Origin: Galerina marginata
Taxonomy: Eukaryota > Basidiomycota > Agaricomycetes > Agaricales > Galerinaceae
Reading direction: 5' to 3'
Length of the DNA stretch: 64,000 nt
Assembly (NCBI GenBank): GCA_023014335.1
Contig: JAECYW010000018.1
Location: forward strand, 186,001-250,000
In this document: piece by piece, positions 33,820 to 47,318 of the stretch
Layout: every line of letters starts with the position of its first letter
Numbering within the stretch: position 1 is the stretch's first letter
Position numbers and translations under genes: made by a program
The notes under the pieces: model-generated
Databases searched by the model: none
Told to the model about the DNA's origin: nothing
What the model saw: only the letters and a program-made list of their open reading frames with translations

Positions 33820-35888
33820 TTAGTTATAGAAATTATGCTGATAACTTACTAATGCAGATGGCCTCACAGAATGTGGCGCTCCACATACTCCAGCTCCAAC
33901 TGTCCAGTATATATTATCAAGTCGCAGTCGTATGTGGTTGAAATTGATGCCTGGCATAACATAACTCATGTCATCTTCTGCTGGAACAGGTTGACATTTG
34001 AGAAATGGCCAAAGAATGCATCCGCGATCCCCAACAGCTCTAGGAGTCACTGGACAGACTGGATCAATGCGGCATTGATGCTCAAGTGCCATGGTATTCC
34101 CACCCATTTCAATATTATGAAGATCGCAAGTAGTGATGAATCCTCTATTGGCATATTTCCTTTGCATGTTGGTCGAGATTTCTTCAGCTTCATGCCTTCC
34201 AAGGTAGGGATTGTTGCGATTTTGGTCAAAGGCCATCCATGGATTGTTCAGAGTGATGCGGAAATGAAGAAGAGCAGGGTAGGCAGAGAATAGACCTTTT
34301 GGAGTGATCGCATTCATCATCGCGGTGGTTGGCTCGTAGAAAATTGATTCCAGTGGAGAGTGTCCATTCTTGATAATAAGGATTCGGATTGTGTGTTTGG
34401 CATCCTTGTGGGCAAAGACGATGCAGTCGCAGATAACAGGATTATAAGAATGGAATCTGGTGTCTGGAATATAGAGAGTGTAGCTGTTGAGGACTTTGGT
34501 TTGGAAGAGTCGAACAGCTTGGGCAGACATGACAATATCAAGATTGTTGGAGTTGAAGCGCTGGTCTTTTGGGAGGAGGGGCTGAAGGGCAAAGGATCCG
34601 GTGATGATGGCCTGACAATTTGCCAGAGTTGACATGAAAATATCCAGAGTGAATCCAAAATCCTCTAGCATGGATCCAATCAAGTTGCAGTTATACTGGT
34701 TTAAACAAAAAAGATGACTTTTGCTGGTTTCAGCAAAAGATTGGCGATCAGCGATCATATGCTGTGAGATTGTCGAGTATTTTATCCTGTATGCCAGATG
34801 GAAGAAAGGAGATTTTGCTGCGCTGAATTGCATATGTTACTTTGTTGACTGTTCATATAATCAGATACCAATAGACAGATAAACTGAAAAGAAGCTCACT
34901 GATATTGCTGCTTAGAATTCCAACGGATTTGGCAAGAATTAGAATAAAAGCCTGAACATCTGGTCCTAGAACTTCTTCTTCTGCCAAAGCAATCAAATCG
35001 ACAAGATTCTTGCTGTTTTCCCATTTGTGCCAAAGAGTTTTTGATGCATGTTTGAGTTCGTTAGACAGATGAGGGATACTATGATTAACCTCGAAGATGT
35101 TAGGTTTTCTGGTGGCCCGGTCATCACCAACAGGAATTGGTATAGTTGCGCCCAAGTTAATGTCGAGACAAGCTGCCGCTTGGCGAACCACACAAATGGC
35201 ATGACGACGAGACTCTTCATTCATCATGGATTGGTTGACAATTGATTGCACAGTGCCTTTCCACAAAAATTTTAAGGCTTCAAGATTGTAAGTTCCCAGT
35301 GGAAGGTTTTCAGAAATGAAGCGTTCTAGATGAAGATCTCCAGTATGCTCTTCTGCAGGATACTGAAGTTCTTCAGACACTATAGTTAATTTTAATCAGT
35401 AAGTTATAAAGTTAAATACAAGTTTGATTACTTACTATTCGCATCTTCTATTACAGTATTATTATTGGCTTCTGTATGAAAAGTATTGAGTCAATATTAT
35501 TAACATAGTCATAAACTCTAGACATACCTATAATCGGAACACCAGAGTTGTTGGCCTCTGTATGAAAAGTATTGAGTCAATATTATTAACATAGTCATAA
35601 ACTCTAGACATACCTATAATCGAAACACCAGAGTTGTTGGCCTCTGTATGAAAAGTATTGAATCAATATTATTAACATAGTCATAGACTCTAGACATACC
35701 TATAATTGGAACACCAGAGTTGTTTGCCATATCCACTTGATTGGTAGCTGTGGAGGCCTTGTGAATTCTAGCAGAGCGACGACGGTAAGGTGTTTCTATT
35801 ATTTAAAAGATTAGCTTTATAACAACTTTGAATTCAAATATAACCCACCAGCATGAGTGGCTTGCTTTTTAGTTTGACTTTTGGCCAT
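33820..35888 (-). pseudogene. F-box-like gene beside the Helitron, frameshifted by a 7-bp duplication
   Basis: Minus-strand exons 35849-35888, 35700-35795, 35614-35643, 35528-35557, 35436-35471, 34900-35379 and 33820-34848 join in phase. The N-terminus MAKSQTKKQ and RRRSARIHK are basic and nuclear-like. The last exon starts with an F-box-like LPSGIQDKILDNLTAYDR; directly there the 7-mer GCGATCA is duplicated in tandem (34744-34757), which shifts the frame. Removing one copy would put the F-box-like part in frame with ..SFAETSKSHLFCLN.., a long region with ITGSFALQPLLP and LDIVM. The C-terminus has a possible splice donor (GTAAGT at about 33850) and may be cut by the E4 right end at 33728. Probably dead; role unknown. 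Confidence 0.55.
35467..35724 (-). repeat. 86-bp tandem repeat, each unit one intron plus one 30-nt exon
   Basis: Three consecutive 86-bp units (starting about 35467, 35553 and 35639) differ by few bases. Each contains a full intron (GTATGT..CAG) and a micro-exon coding ..ANNSGV(P/S)II, so the repeat adds ten residues per unit without shifting the frame. Confidence 0.85.
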
Positions 35889-36631
35889 AGTGACGATAAC
35901 AGGAAGAATAGAGAATATTTAGCTAGAGAGTACGAGTGGAGAAGAAAGGAAAGGAACTGAAGAAATTGGACGAAGTTGAACCAGATTATATATTGTATCG
36001 GCTAGTCTTCCCTGAAGCAGTGACAGACTCTTTTGCGGCAAGCTCCAGAAGATCCGCAAGATCCGTAGCCTTTTCTGAATGCATAAGATCCGCAACTCTA
36101 TTCAATACTGAAGATTTGTAAGCCCTATTAAATACCCAAGATCCGTAAGCTTACACATGATCCGTATGCACAAGATCCGTCTACACAAGACTCTTGTCTG
36201 GTTGCGTATGCATTAATTTACTGGTCTCAGTCAACTTTAATCAATCTAGTCACAAAATTGCTATAAGACTAACCAATGTATTCGACACTTTTGTGAACCT
36301 TTGACTATTGTAAACATATAATGCCATTACTTTTGTGGGGCAAAAAAAAACCTAATCTTTTAGTTTCATGCGGCTCAGTCGATCTCGTGCTTCTACAACT
36401 TCATCTGTGGCATATCCAACTTTCCTCTTTAATGACTTGCTGGAGTGGGCCATTGCTTCGCATGGCATGTATTCGTCCTTTTTTTGATAAGTTCAATTAT
36501 AAAATTGCCATGCCGATGTGCACCCAGTATTATTTAATTTATACAATATAAATTTTATTTGTTTTCTATTAAATAAATAATATCATAATAAAATTATGCC
36601 ACCCACCCACCCATTATTTTAATATATTTAA
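35889..36631. other. Intergenic, with a degenerate E-family end
   Basis: Repeated AGATCCGTA/AAGATCCGCA words lie at about 36046-36180. At 36435-36467 the sequence ACTTGCTGGAGTGGGCCATTG continues CTTCGCATGGC, resembling the E-family end ACTTGGTCAGAGGCCATTGC. No partner end was found. A TATA-rich AT tract precedes the Helitron stop codon. No gene seen. Confidence 0.4.
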
Positions 36632-39600
36632 TTAAGCATATACAGCAAGTACAAGGTTTTTATCTTGGCATATTTTCAAATCATTACTAGTCATATTCAA
36701 TAAATTTCCATCTTCAATTGATCTTTTTCCTGTTTCAATTCCATTATGATACCAAACTTTTCCTTCTGAAGAAATAATTCTAGAACAAAAATGATTTTCT
36801 CCATGATATACAACTCCTCTAAGTGACAGAATATTTGTCTGTCCATTAATATTTAATTTAAGAGTATGACTTGTTTCAATATTACTGTAAGGATATTCCA
36901 AAATCACTAATTTAGGCTTTTCTTTATACTGAAGTTCATATCCAAGCTTGCTAAAACATTCATTGCATCTTTCAGTAGATGGTTCTTTTAACTTTCTAGA
37001 CCATTTTTCTGTAGATGAAACTTTGTAATTTCCTATATCAAAAATATATCCAAGTTGATCTAAATATTCTATTCCAGTATAATCACATTGACTGCAGGAA
37101 ATTTGAGAAATTGCATTTTCATCATTGGACTTTAACAATTCAAATGCAAGTTCAGCCACACTGGCATTATTTTTGCCCATTGGAAATTTTTCTGAGCTGA
37201 TATTATTTAAAGTTTGTCTAAGATTATTTCTAACATCTTCCAAAGACTTACTACCTTCAAAAACTTGTTTAAATCCACTAGCTAAATTCTTCATATAAGT
37301 TTCATTAATAGATTCAAAGTTTTCTGTCCATTTATCTGGATTTTCTTTCCAAATATCATATAAAATCACAAGTAAACTATCATATGAGCAACTGTAATTT
37401 TTGCTATCCCATTTTAACCCAATAGGTTCACTAACACTTGGAGTTGTTGTATTATTTTTGACTTTTTTATTATTTTTCATATCAGAATCATCATGCTTTC
37501 TTTTTAGAGCTTGACTGCCTTGAGCAGGAACAAATGAATTTGCAGTAGCTGATTTAGTTGTATTTTTTTTGTTTTTAGATTTAAGAATTTGCCAAGGACT
37601 GTCTGTGACTATAGGCAATAAATTCATTGGATCTCTAGCAGACCATTTAAGTGCCACATCAACTTTTTCAGGTACATAGTGTTCACCTTTCCACTGTTGA
37701 TATTGTCTAATCAAAACATTTCTGGTGTTTCCTTGAATTGCAGTAGGTAAAGCTTGTTCATATCTAAGTCTTGTAATATCATCAAGAATTTCATGCTCTC
37801 TAAATTCCTGTCTAAGATATCCTGAACATCCTCTAGTAATAACACTTGGTTCAAAGCCTTGCATAATTATTGTTCCTGCAGCACTTGCACTTCTAGATAG
37901 ACAAGTATAATATGACATATGTGAAAAGCAGCTATTTAAATGGACCACATTAAAAGGTCTGGTCTTTCCTTGACTTGCATAGTCAGTCATTGCAAAATTA
38001 GGCAATACCCATACTTGTTGGTGCTCAACACTTTCTTTCAAATCACTAGGAAATGTACAAGTAATAGTTTTGGTATTTTTAACCAAAGGAACCACATTTT
38101 CAGGCAATCCAGGTATTTTAATCTTTTTAGCAGGTTTTATAAGTTTGACAAATAATATATCAAGAACTTTTTTTTCATGTGGTCCAGTCTCAGCTTGCCA
38201 GCCAACTACAGTTCCTTCTTGGCCTTTAGTTATACATAATTCAGTAGCATCATTATTTCTAATCATAACTGGCATTCCAAGACATAAAGATAATTTTCCA
38301 GCAAAGTTTTCAGTAGCTCCATGTCTAAGTTTCCAAATTTCATGTTGATCATCAAATTCAATCTCATTAGACTTGTGTTTTAATTTGGCTGCAGATTTAG
38401 GTTTTCCCCACTTAGATTTAGAAGCTGGATCTTTTTCCTTTCCCCACTTATCAATAGAATAAAAGTGAGTCAATTTTTGACCAGTTTCATCTGCAAATCT
38501 TTGAGACCCAAGAGAATTTATTTCATCCTTCTGAGTATGTCTACCACAAATTACTGCTACATTTCTGAAGTCTTTAGCAGATACTTTTGGCTGATCAGGT
38601 CTTTTTCCAGCTTGAAGTGATCTTAAAAATATAATATCTTCAGGTGTGCATTTTCCATATCTCATATTAACAAGTGCAGTTCTTAAAGCAGCATCTCTAG
38701 ATGTTTGTTCTTGCTGTCTCATATTCTGTCTTAAAATTACAACTGTAGTAACTTGATGCCATAAAGCTTTTCCAATAGCTGCTTCTTGGCCACTTAGACT
38801 AAGTCCAGAATGTAACTGAGTTCCAACTCCTTGGCTGAATAATGAAGAACCTGCAACTGGAGGTAATTGAGCAAAATCACCAGCAAATATTATATTTATG
38901 CCACCAAATGGAAGATCAAATGCATTTAATGCTTTAGATAACTGGGCAGATATTTTATACATATCATTGCAGGATAACATAGACACTTCATCAATAAAGA
39001 TATAATTAACACCTTCAAGTTTTGCTTTAACTTGAGCAATTTTTTTTGCAGTATTTTCACCTGGATTTATTCCAAGAAATGAATGGTAGGTTAAACCATT
39101 AAGTAAAGCAGCTGATGACCCAGTTGGACCAAGAACAATTATTCTATGTGACTCATTCTTGACTTCAAAAAATTCTGTTAATGCTTTAATAACTTGTGAC
39201 TTGCCAGTTCCACCCATACCACCAAGATACATTTTTAACTGTTCAGATTGAAGCTCTACTGAATGATTAGCTATAATTCTAAAGGCTCTTTCTTGTTCAG
39301 AATTAAGTGAGAACTTTTTTATAGTAGAAGCTATTAGTCTTCTATCAGTTTTTAACTTGGCTTTATAGCTTTTCTGTAAGTATGATCTATCAACAACTTG
39401 AACATCATTTTCATTTGGGTCTTGAATATTTTTTCCTGATTTTACTGGAATATTTTTCCCTCTTTCACTTAATATTTTCTGTCTCTGATCCTCAATACTA
39501 GCTTTCCATTTTGAACCTTTTTGTGAAATTGTAGGCTTGACTGGAATTTTAGAAATTTTACTAAGTCCATCAGGTGAATCATCAAGCCATCCAGCTTCAG

Positions 39601-42600
39601 TTACTCCAATTCTAGTCTCTTCCATTTCCTGATGTCTAAGTTTACCCAATCTTCCAAGTTTACTATATTTATTTTCATCAAAATCTTTATCATCATCAGG
39701 TTCATCATCTCCAAAGTCAGCTCCTTGAAAATCATTGTCATCATTAAGACTATTAATAACATCAGAGTTCATCCACTGAGGAAATAAACCACCATTAGCA
39801 TTTCCTTTTTTAAGTTGAGCAGAATAATCATCTCTAGCATCATTACACTCATATCTAACATTGAAGTGCTTCATATACTGTTTTTGTTGGTCACTAAATT
39901 CAAAAATATTAAAAGTTTCATCCCAACTATAGTCTTTATCTTTCAAGTCATTTCCAGATCTCCAAGGCTTAAATAATGTGAGCATAGTGGCACAATAATA
40001 TTCTCTATCACCTCTATCACATCTTGGAAGTGAGCCACCTACAAAATTAGGCACAGTATTTTTCTTTCTTTCATCAAACTGAACTTTATGAGTTTTATGA
40101 AGTGGGTGATCTTTCAAAAACAAATGTAGTTTTGAGCCTAATATTTCTTTTTCTTCCTCTTCCTCTTCAACTTCAGATTCAGTATCTTCATCTGAAACAA
40201 GATCATCAAAGTATTCACTTTCATCTGAATAAATATTAAGTTCATCCTCAGATTCTTCAGATTCTTCAGTTTCAACTGTAGCTTTGCATTTTTTAGGTTT
40301 AGATATCTTGGACTTGATATTTTCAGATGATTCATAGTTAAACAAATCAAGCTCATCATCAGATTCAGTCATATTAGATTTTTTAAAAGCTGAAGATTTA
40401 ATTCTAGATGCCATTTGGACCCATTCATATAAAGTTTTGTTTTCAAAAATCTTAGGCCTATATATATAATCATGTACTGCTGAGAATCCAATATATTTTC
40501 CATCTTTATCTTTTTGAATCACAAGCTTTTCAGGAATTATTTCTTCTAAATCTTCTTCAGATCTCCAAGACTTTAAAACCTCTCTAACATAATTTTTCCA
40601 ATAAACAGGAATAAATTTGTGGCTGGTATAGTGGTCAGGATTTCCTAATAAATATAATGCAGCCATTGGACCACCAATTTCCATCTTAGCAGTCAAAGAA
40701 TTTACAGTTTGAGTAATAAGCCGTCTAGCTTTTTCTTTTCTTTCCAATGACCCACCAATCATCTCAGTATTTCTATTAAAAACACTTTTAATAGTATCAA
40801 ATATGCTATAAGTTTTAAGGCCAGGTTTAGTAACATAATCTGAAATATAGGCCACAATTGCCTTAATTGCTGTTCCAGAAAGCAAACTTGTTACATCTGA
40901 ATTACATCTCAAAAGATATGTTACTAATGGAGTCAAAGTATTAATCCAAGCTTCACCTTTTTTAATATTTAATGCACCAGTTTTAGGATCAACTTCACTC
41001 TGCTCAAAAAGTTCTCTAGGAAATCTGGCTTTACAATTTCCATGTTTATTAATACAACCAGGTCTATCTTTTTTGGCAGCTTTTTCATCTGACTTAAAAC
41101 CTCTACAGGTATGAACATTAGATCTGAATATCAAGTCATCTGTAATATTTTTAAATTTATGCCACCAAGTTTCAAGATTTTTACACTCAGAACAGTTCTC
41201 ACTATCACAGGATTTGTTTTTACAGATTGGTGGTGGTGGATCAGGTAAAGTCTGGGTTGGATCTTGGTAATCTTTATTCTGAGTTTTTTCAAGTTCAATT
41301 TTATGCCCAACTTCTTCCTGAGTTCCAGTCATAAATTCTCCAATATGCACACTTTCCAAATATTCAACTATTTTCTTTTGAAATTCTGAAGTTGGATCCA
41401 TAATTTTATCCCTAATTTCCTGAGGTGATAATGCACCTTTTAACCAAAGAAGCATATGCATATGTAAAGTCAATCTTCCTTGTTGCTCAACAGTTCCATA
41501 ATATGCATTTGTATTTCCATAAATTCCAGAATGATTTTCTCCAACTCCAAGTATATGTTTAATAAACATTTCACACATAAAATGAAAAAATCTTGCACCA
41601 GCTACAGGATTATGAGCTATCAATCTAAACCGCTCATTTTCATCTCTTAAAAGAGGACTAAATTTTTCTTGAGTATTTGCAAAGTATAAACTTATTGGAT
41701 GTTTATTATCAGCTGGAGAAAATGTAATAAACCATGAAGGTGCACCCAAATATGAAATTAAAGACCAGATTTCATTGCGCATATACTTTTTAGTAGTACT
41801 TGAGCCTTTAACAAATCCTCCAATATGATCTAAGTCTTTAATTAATTGAAAGCAAAGTTTTTCTTCATCAGAATCAGGCTTAACTCTTTCACCTTCTTCC
41901 ATCCGCTTGATTAAATCTGTAAGAACTCCAATATCAACTTCTATCAGTCTTTTAGAAATCTGATCAAACTTTGGCTTGTCTGCCAGTAAATATCCAGCTG
42001 TTGTGCTTTCTTTAATCTGTTCATGATTGAAAGCAATAAGTGGAAAATGTGGATCTGTTTGAAATCTTTTATCATAATACATCAGTAAATGTCTTTTATG
42101 GGCTAAGTCTGAAATATGATTTTTCTGAAGCTTGTTACCAATTCCACCAAGTCCATATGGAAATAACCAGGGCATCATTTGAGGAAAAAGCTGTGGATTA
42201 TTATAGATAGATTGTGGATTTTTTTCATGTCCAACTGCAAGAATTTTTTTATTATCAGTCAAATGTTTAAGAGCAATGGCTTTCAAAGCTTTAAGACTTT
42301 TTGTTGAATATTCTTCACCAGTCAATCCATGTACTACAAATGGACAAGGTCCATTTTCAGTTCCAGTTTCATCTTCCATATCATTTATAGCAATTGATTC
42401 TGGGTCTCTGTTTGAAGTTGATTCTTTAAAGTCAACTACCACTGGAGGAGTATCTTCTGGATAGGCTTTAAGATTTTCATATGAAATTTCCAAGTCAAAA
42501 TAATCTTTATGATTCAACTTTAGCCACTCAAGTGCAGCTGCAACCTTTTTATGACGGACTAAAAGTGGAATTCTTTCAAAGTCTGACTTAGTAGGTTTAC

Positions 42601-44709
42601 ATGGACCAGTATAAATAAATGCTAAGACTTCATCCATTTCTTCAACTGGTGGTGGAAGTATGCTATATATTTTGGGTGTTGGATTTGCAAAAGAAATAGC
42701 ATTTTCTCTCATTTTATGCATTCCAGATGACACTCTAACTAAACATCTATTATGACGAACTCTAGCCACAAGAAGTTGCTCAGCAAAAGATAGATTTTGA
42801 AGTTCACTAGGTACTTTTCCAATCCATTTTCCATTTGCTAATGCAAATAATGGCATTTTTCCTTTTGAGATTGAATTGTGACATGATTTACAAATACTAT
42901 CCAAGTCATTTTCAACAATAGGTCCATCAATATCATTGAGCAAGTCTTTTGAAGTATGTCTTTCAAGTTGAGTTACTCCAGTCTGGATCAAAACATTTAA
43001 ATTGAGTTTAAGTTCTGACAATTTCTGAAGTTCACTGAGTACAGTCAATTTTCCACATACAGCACATCCGCTTTCTTCAAATTTATTTGAAGAAGTATCT
43101 TTACAGAAATTTGAAGCTATTATATTCTGGAGAGATGATGATAAAGGATTAGGTGGGAACTTTGTTTCTAAATTTTTTTGATATTTTTTGACTGACTCTA
43201 AATTTAATAGCTTGGAATTATTAGGATTTTTGGCATGATTTTTTTTCACTGATTCTAAATGAGCAATTTTATAAGCTTCAGTGTTTTCCATCTCATATTT
43301 TTTGACTGACTCCAAATGAGCAACTTTATAAGTTTCAGTATTTTTTGATTGATATTTTTTGACTGATTCCAGATTTGACTTTTTAAAACTATCACCATTC
43401 TTTGACTGATTTTTTTTAACTGATTTTAGATTTGACTTCTTGTAACTTTCAGCATTTTTAGCCTGATATTTTTTTGAAGCTTTAAGTAAATTTTCTTGAT
43501 GATTTTTCTTTTTATTGATGTATTGGAATATACAAGCATATTTCTGACAGTCAATACATTTATGAGAATTGATAATGTTTTGAATCTCCTGACTTTTCAT
43601 TTTGGAATGAGTTTTTAAATTATGAGCTTTGGCAATTGATTTAAGACTTTCAATACTTAAATTTGGAAGAAGAATATCCATGGAAATATTTGGGATTGCA
43701 ATTAAGTCAGATAATTCTAACAAAGTTGAAGATATTTCTGGCTCTGGAACATATTTAAAAAACTGATAGGTGTAATCTAACTGCACTTGATTTGAGTATG
43801 AACAAAGATCATTATATTGAAGCTCATGTGATGGTCCACCACCTGAAATTCTAATTTTTGTGATTTCTCTGGAATTTGTACCTTTCAAGTCAAAACTATC
43901 AATCCAGAGAATATCAGTCAAAATTATACTTGTTAAAATAAGATATAAGCCTAATTTAAAAATGAACTTATTAAGGATTCTAAAAAATTGTAAGCAACAT
44001 ATGAAAATTTTAACAAACATATCAGTAGGATAAGTAGTCACTGTCTGATAAAATGATAAAATCAAGGCTTTATAGTCATGACGACGATAAAAGTGTCTTC
44101 TTAATATGAGATTTGATTTTTTACTTTGAATACCAGAAATATCACTTTTTGAAGTCATATCAAAAATATGTAGCCAAATAAATATAGATCTGATAAAAAA
44201 TTCCAACAAAGCTGAGGAATACAGCCTTTTATGAATTTTTTCAAAGTAGTTTTCAAATTTAATACTCCATGATGTATAGTTTAATTTATGTGTATCCAAG
44301 TTTAACTCTTTTTTAAATTTTAAACTCAGATTAATTGAGCTAGTGGCAGCTTCTAACTCAGATGATAAAAATATTGAGCTGATGGCAGCTTCTAACTCAG
44401 GTTGCAGGTAATTTGAGCTATAAACAACTTCTAACTCAGGTGAATTAACTCCAAACAAAAAATCTATTCAAATATGTTAGAAATAGAATATATAAGTTTC
44501 ATAAATTTACCTTTAAAATCTTGAAAATTAGTATCAGGTCTTGATCCAGAATCCCAGAGAGTACCACCAAGAGCAAGAGCAGGATTTTGTTGACAGTTTG
44601 AATTTAATCCAGTAATAGACATTTTTAAATAATCAGATTCAGACTTTAGACCAGATTCAACACAGAAAGCCTTCAGATTTAGATCAAGTTGACAGTTTAG
44701 ATGACTCAT
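36632..44709 (-). CDS. Helitron Rep-helicase with C-terminal ubiquitin-protease-like domain
   Basis: Exon 1 (44511-44709, ATG at 44709) splices in phase to 36632-44463, giving about 2676 residues; the long exon alone lacks an ATG. Order: low-complexity N-terminus, a SAP-like helix pair (LPNLSIESLKSIAKAHNL), six 19-residue repeats around LESVKKYQ, a DUF6570-like region, the HUH Rep domain with LHMHMLLWLKG (about 1065) and paired tyrosines in YISDYVTK (about 1265), then a PIF1 helicase with GGMGGTGKS (about 1812), FIDEVSMLS, AGDFAQLPPV and TCLSRS. The last 300 residues look like a C19 ubiquitin protease: SCSYDSLL (candidate Cys about 2420), two CxxC pairs, GVVYHGENHF (His about 2623) and ..NLVLAVYA. 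This would be the rolling-circle transposition enzyme. Frame intact, but a hydrophobic stretch (about 43920-44060) may be an unspliced intron. Confidence 0.9.
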
Positions 44710-46782
44710 AGACAGAAAATCCCCTGATAGATAGACTAGATCAATAAAAAGACCTAAATCAATAAAAGGACCAAGTTAAATATTAGGAAAATACCTTGAA
44801 CCATAGCTGTAGCATCAGAATGACAGATTAACAGATTATCTATTATCCAAGATAGTAGGATTAAAAAAGAAGTTCAAGCTAATGATTAGAATCATAGACT
44901 AACCTTGAGTTTCAGGCTTTTCAGCCAGTAAAACATATTTGATTGGGAATTTGTAGTGCTCCCAGCCACTTAGAAGGCTAATTGATGAGCCTAGATGATA
45001 GTAGACAGGGACCAAAGGCCATAGCAAAAAGAAGCAAGTCAATAGCTGCATTGATGATGGAGGAAAGATGGAAAGAAGTTTCCAAGTTCAACTTGTTGAT
45101 GTGGGTGGGAACTTTAGGGCAGGCTGCTGTCAGTGGCTGTGCATTCCATGGAATGCTTATAAATCTTAAACTTGTAATTCATTCTACAAGCTCAGTTCTG
45201 GATGAAATCTCTTGAAAAAAATTGTATAATGTTTTAAAAAAAAGGGTTAATCAGATGGTTGCAAATAATTAATATCACATGACTGCTCTTGTGCTAGAAT
45301 TTGCATATTTCCAATGTTTTCTGGCTAAATAATGTTTTTGCCAGCCTATTTCAGAATAAATTATTTAAAACAAGATATAAAATGAGGAGAAAAAAAAGAG
45401 TAAATAAATTGGTATCTTTTTGACTAAGGTCACATGATGGCCAAGTCAGCTTTTGGTTTAAATATGTGAAAATAAAATTGTAGCCTAAATACTGAATGGA
45501 ATATTTTCAAATAAATAGCATAAATAGAAGACAAATAAGTGCTATTTTTATACTCCTATTTAATAGTTAGCAACATAATTTCATAATATAAACAAATGAC
45601 ATATTTGCTTTTAAATATTATTAGCCATGATTTTACATCAAAGTTGGAAGAGAAAAAAAGTCAAAAAAAAAAAACAAAAATATATGTCAATAAATAAATC
45701 TAATTTGATTCTTTTATTGAATATTTATTATATAATATTGCATGTGAAACTGAGCCTACATTATCATTTGTACTTATGCCTAAAGAAAATGTGGTAATTT
45801 GGAAAACTATGAAATCATGTGATCATTTATTAAATTCTGAAATTTTACAAGTTTATTTTGTCTTGTTTTTTTTTTTTAATTATTTGAGAATATTATATCT
45901 AAAACTTATAAAGCTATTCCATATATAATAAATAAAAAAACAGAAGAGAGGACTGATTATTTGTAATAAATAATTAAATATATAGTTCAAAAATAGACAA
46001 ATTTTTTTTGAAGTAGTAAGGTCTGAAATTTATGATGTATACTTTTAACAATCACTTATATCTTTAATTTTAAACCAGTATTTTAAAGAAGCACAACTAC
46101 AGAGATAAAGAGATCAAAACAAATACAAACTTTAAACAAAGATTATGGTGCTAATTTTTCCGCATTTTTTAACATAAATGTATAGAATTTGCCACTGAAA
46201 TAAGTAAGTTACAAAATAATTAGCTATTTAAAGTTTTAAATTCAATGTTTGTCTTGTAGTTTTCCTAATGGGGAAGGCACTAGATAACATAAAATATATA
46301 TATTTTGCATCAAAATAAGAATATTTGTATTTGAAACAAGTTTTCTTTTTTGGAAATATATTCCCGCGGTCATGAATATGAATGAATCAATCAATCAATG
46401 AAAAATGTGACTAAGTCCAGGGTTTATAAAGAATGAGTCTTTGAGAAATCAAAGGACTCATAAAACCTGCCTTACAGTCTGGTTTTTAGTGCGATTGCGT
46501 GCTATAGCAGCTTCCTGAGAGTTGAGTTATGTCAGTTAGAGTCTAGTTATGAGCTTAATAAGTTAATATGTCAATACGCACTCTTAAGGATGAGGTGTCC
46601 AGAATAGTAATTGCCCGAAGAACAGTCAACATTCTATATTTTGCATTCTTCATTTGAATACAAATAAAAGAAAGTTGCGCTTCAACAATATCTCCACAGC
46701 AGAACTTTATAGGATTGATTTGTTGGTACCTGCTTAATAATGATCAGAGATTTAAAACAGTCTAATCAGAATTGAAGCTTAC
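44710..46782. other. AT-rich stretch, no gene seen
   Basis: Two kilobases of about 70-75 percent A+T by eye, upstream of the Helitron gene. It probably holds that gene's promoter (44710-45000), but no specific element can be named. No coding exon, RNA gene or repeat family is supported. A short open frame at 44982-45215 lacks any recognisable features. Confidence 0.5.
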
Positions 46783-47318
46783 CTAATTTCTTGTTCATGA
46801 TCATGAAGGAGTTCATAGTACTCAACTTCATTTTCCGTAGTATGAACAAATTGATCATCAGCACCCATAGCAGCGGCAAGGATTCCATGTGGATCGACTT
46901 CATTGGAAAAAGTTATAATTTCATCCATGATTGCTTGTTTGCGAAGTGTAAAAAAGCGATTGTTCATATCAATAGCTGGATGGCCTTCAAACATTGCAGG
47001 ATTCCAGTCCTCAAGAGCACCTTGTGGAAAGGTACGTGAGAATATCTGGTGGATATCTTGAGCATTTTGTATAGCCTGATTAAAGAGTGCACTGCCTAGT
47101 CCACTGAGGGTAGCTGATTGCCGCATGAAATGACGTTGTTTTGGTTCACTGTGTATCACATTTAGTCTTCTCTATCTCATTAATGTTTCAATAATTGTTT
47201 TGACTCACATATTAAATGTCTGTGATATAGGTGAAAGTGACTTCTGGCTTAATACACCCTGAATACGCAGAACAACTTCTTCTGCGTCTTGAGTAGTTGG
47301 ATTACGGATAAGTTTCCA
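46783..47318 (-). pseudogene. Two exons of an unrecognised gene cut by a repeat
   Basis: Exon 47209-47318 (WKLIRNPTTQDAEEVVLRIQ.., cut on its upstream side) splices in phase to 46783-47148 (IEPKQRHFMRQSATL..GSALFNQAIQNAQDIHQIF..HPAIDMNNRFF..). Good GTGAGT and CAG signals. The upstream side ends abruptly where a repeat starting CACTACTGGGGTGGGG begins at about 47319, and no downstream exon after the GTAAGC at 46782 could be assigned. The protein family is not recognised. Confidence 0.5.
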
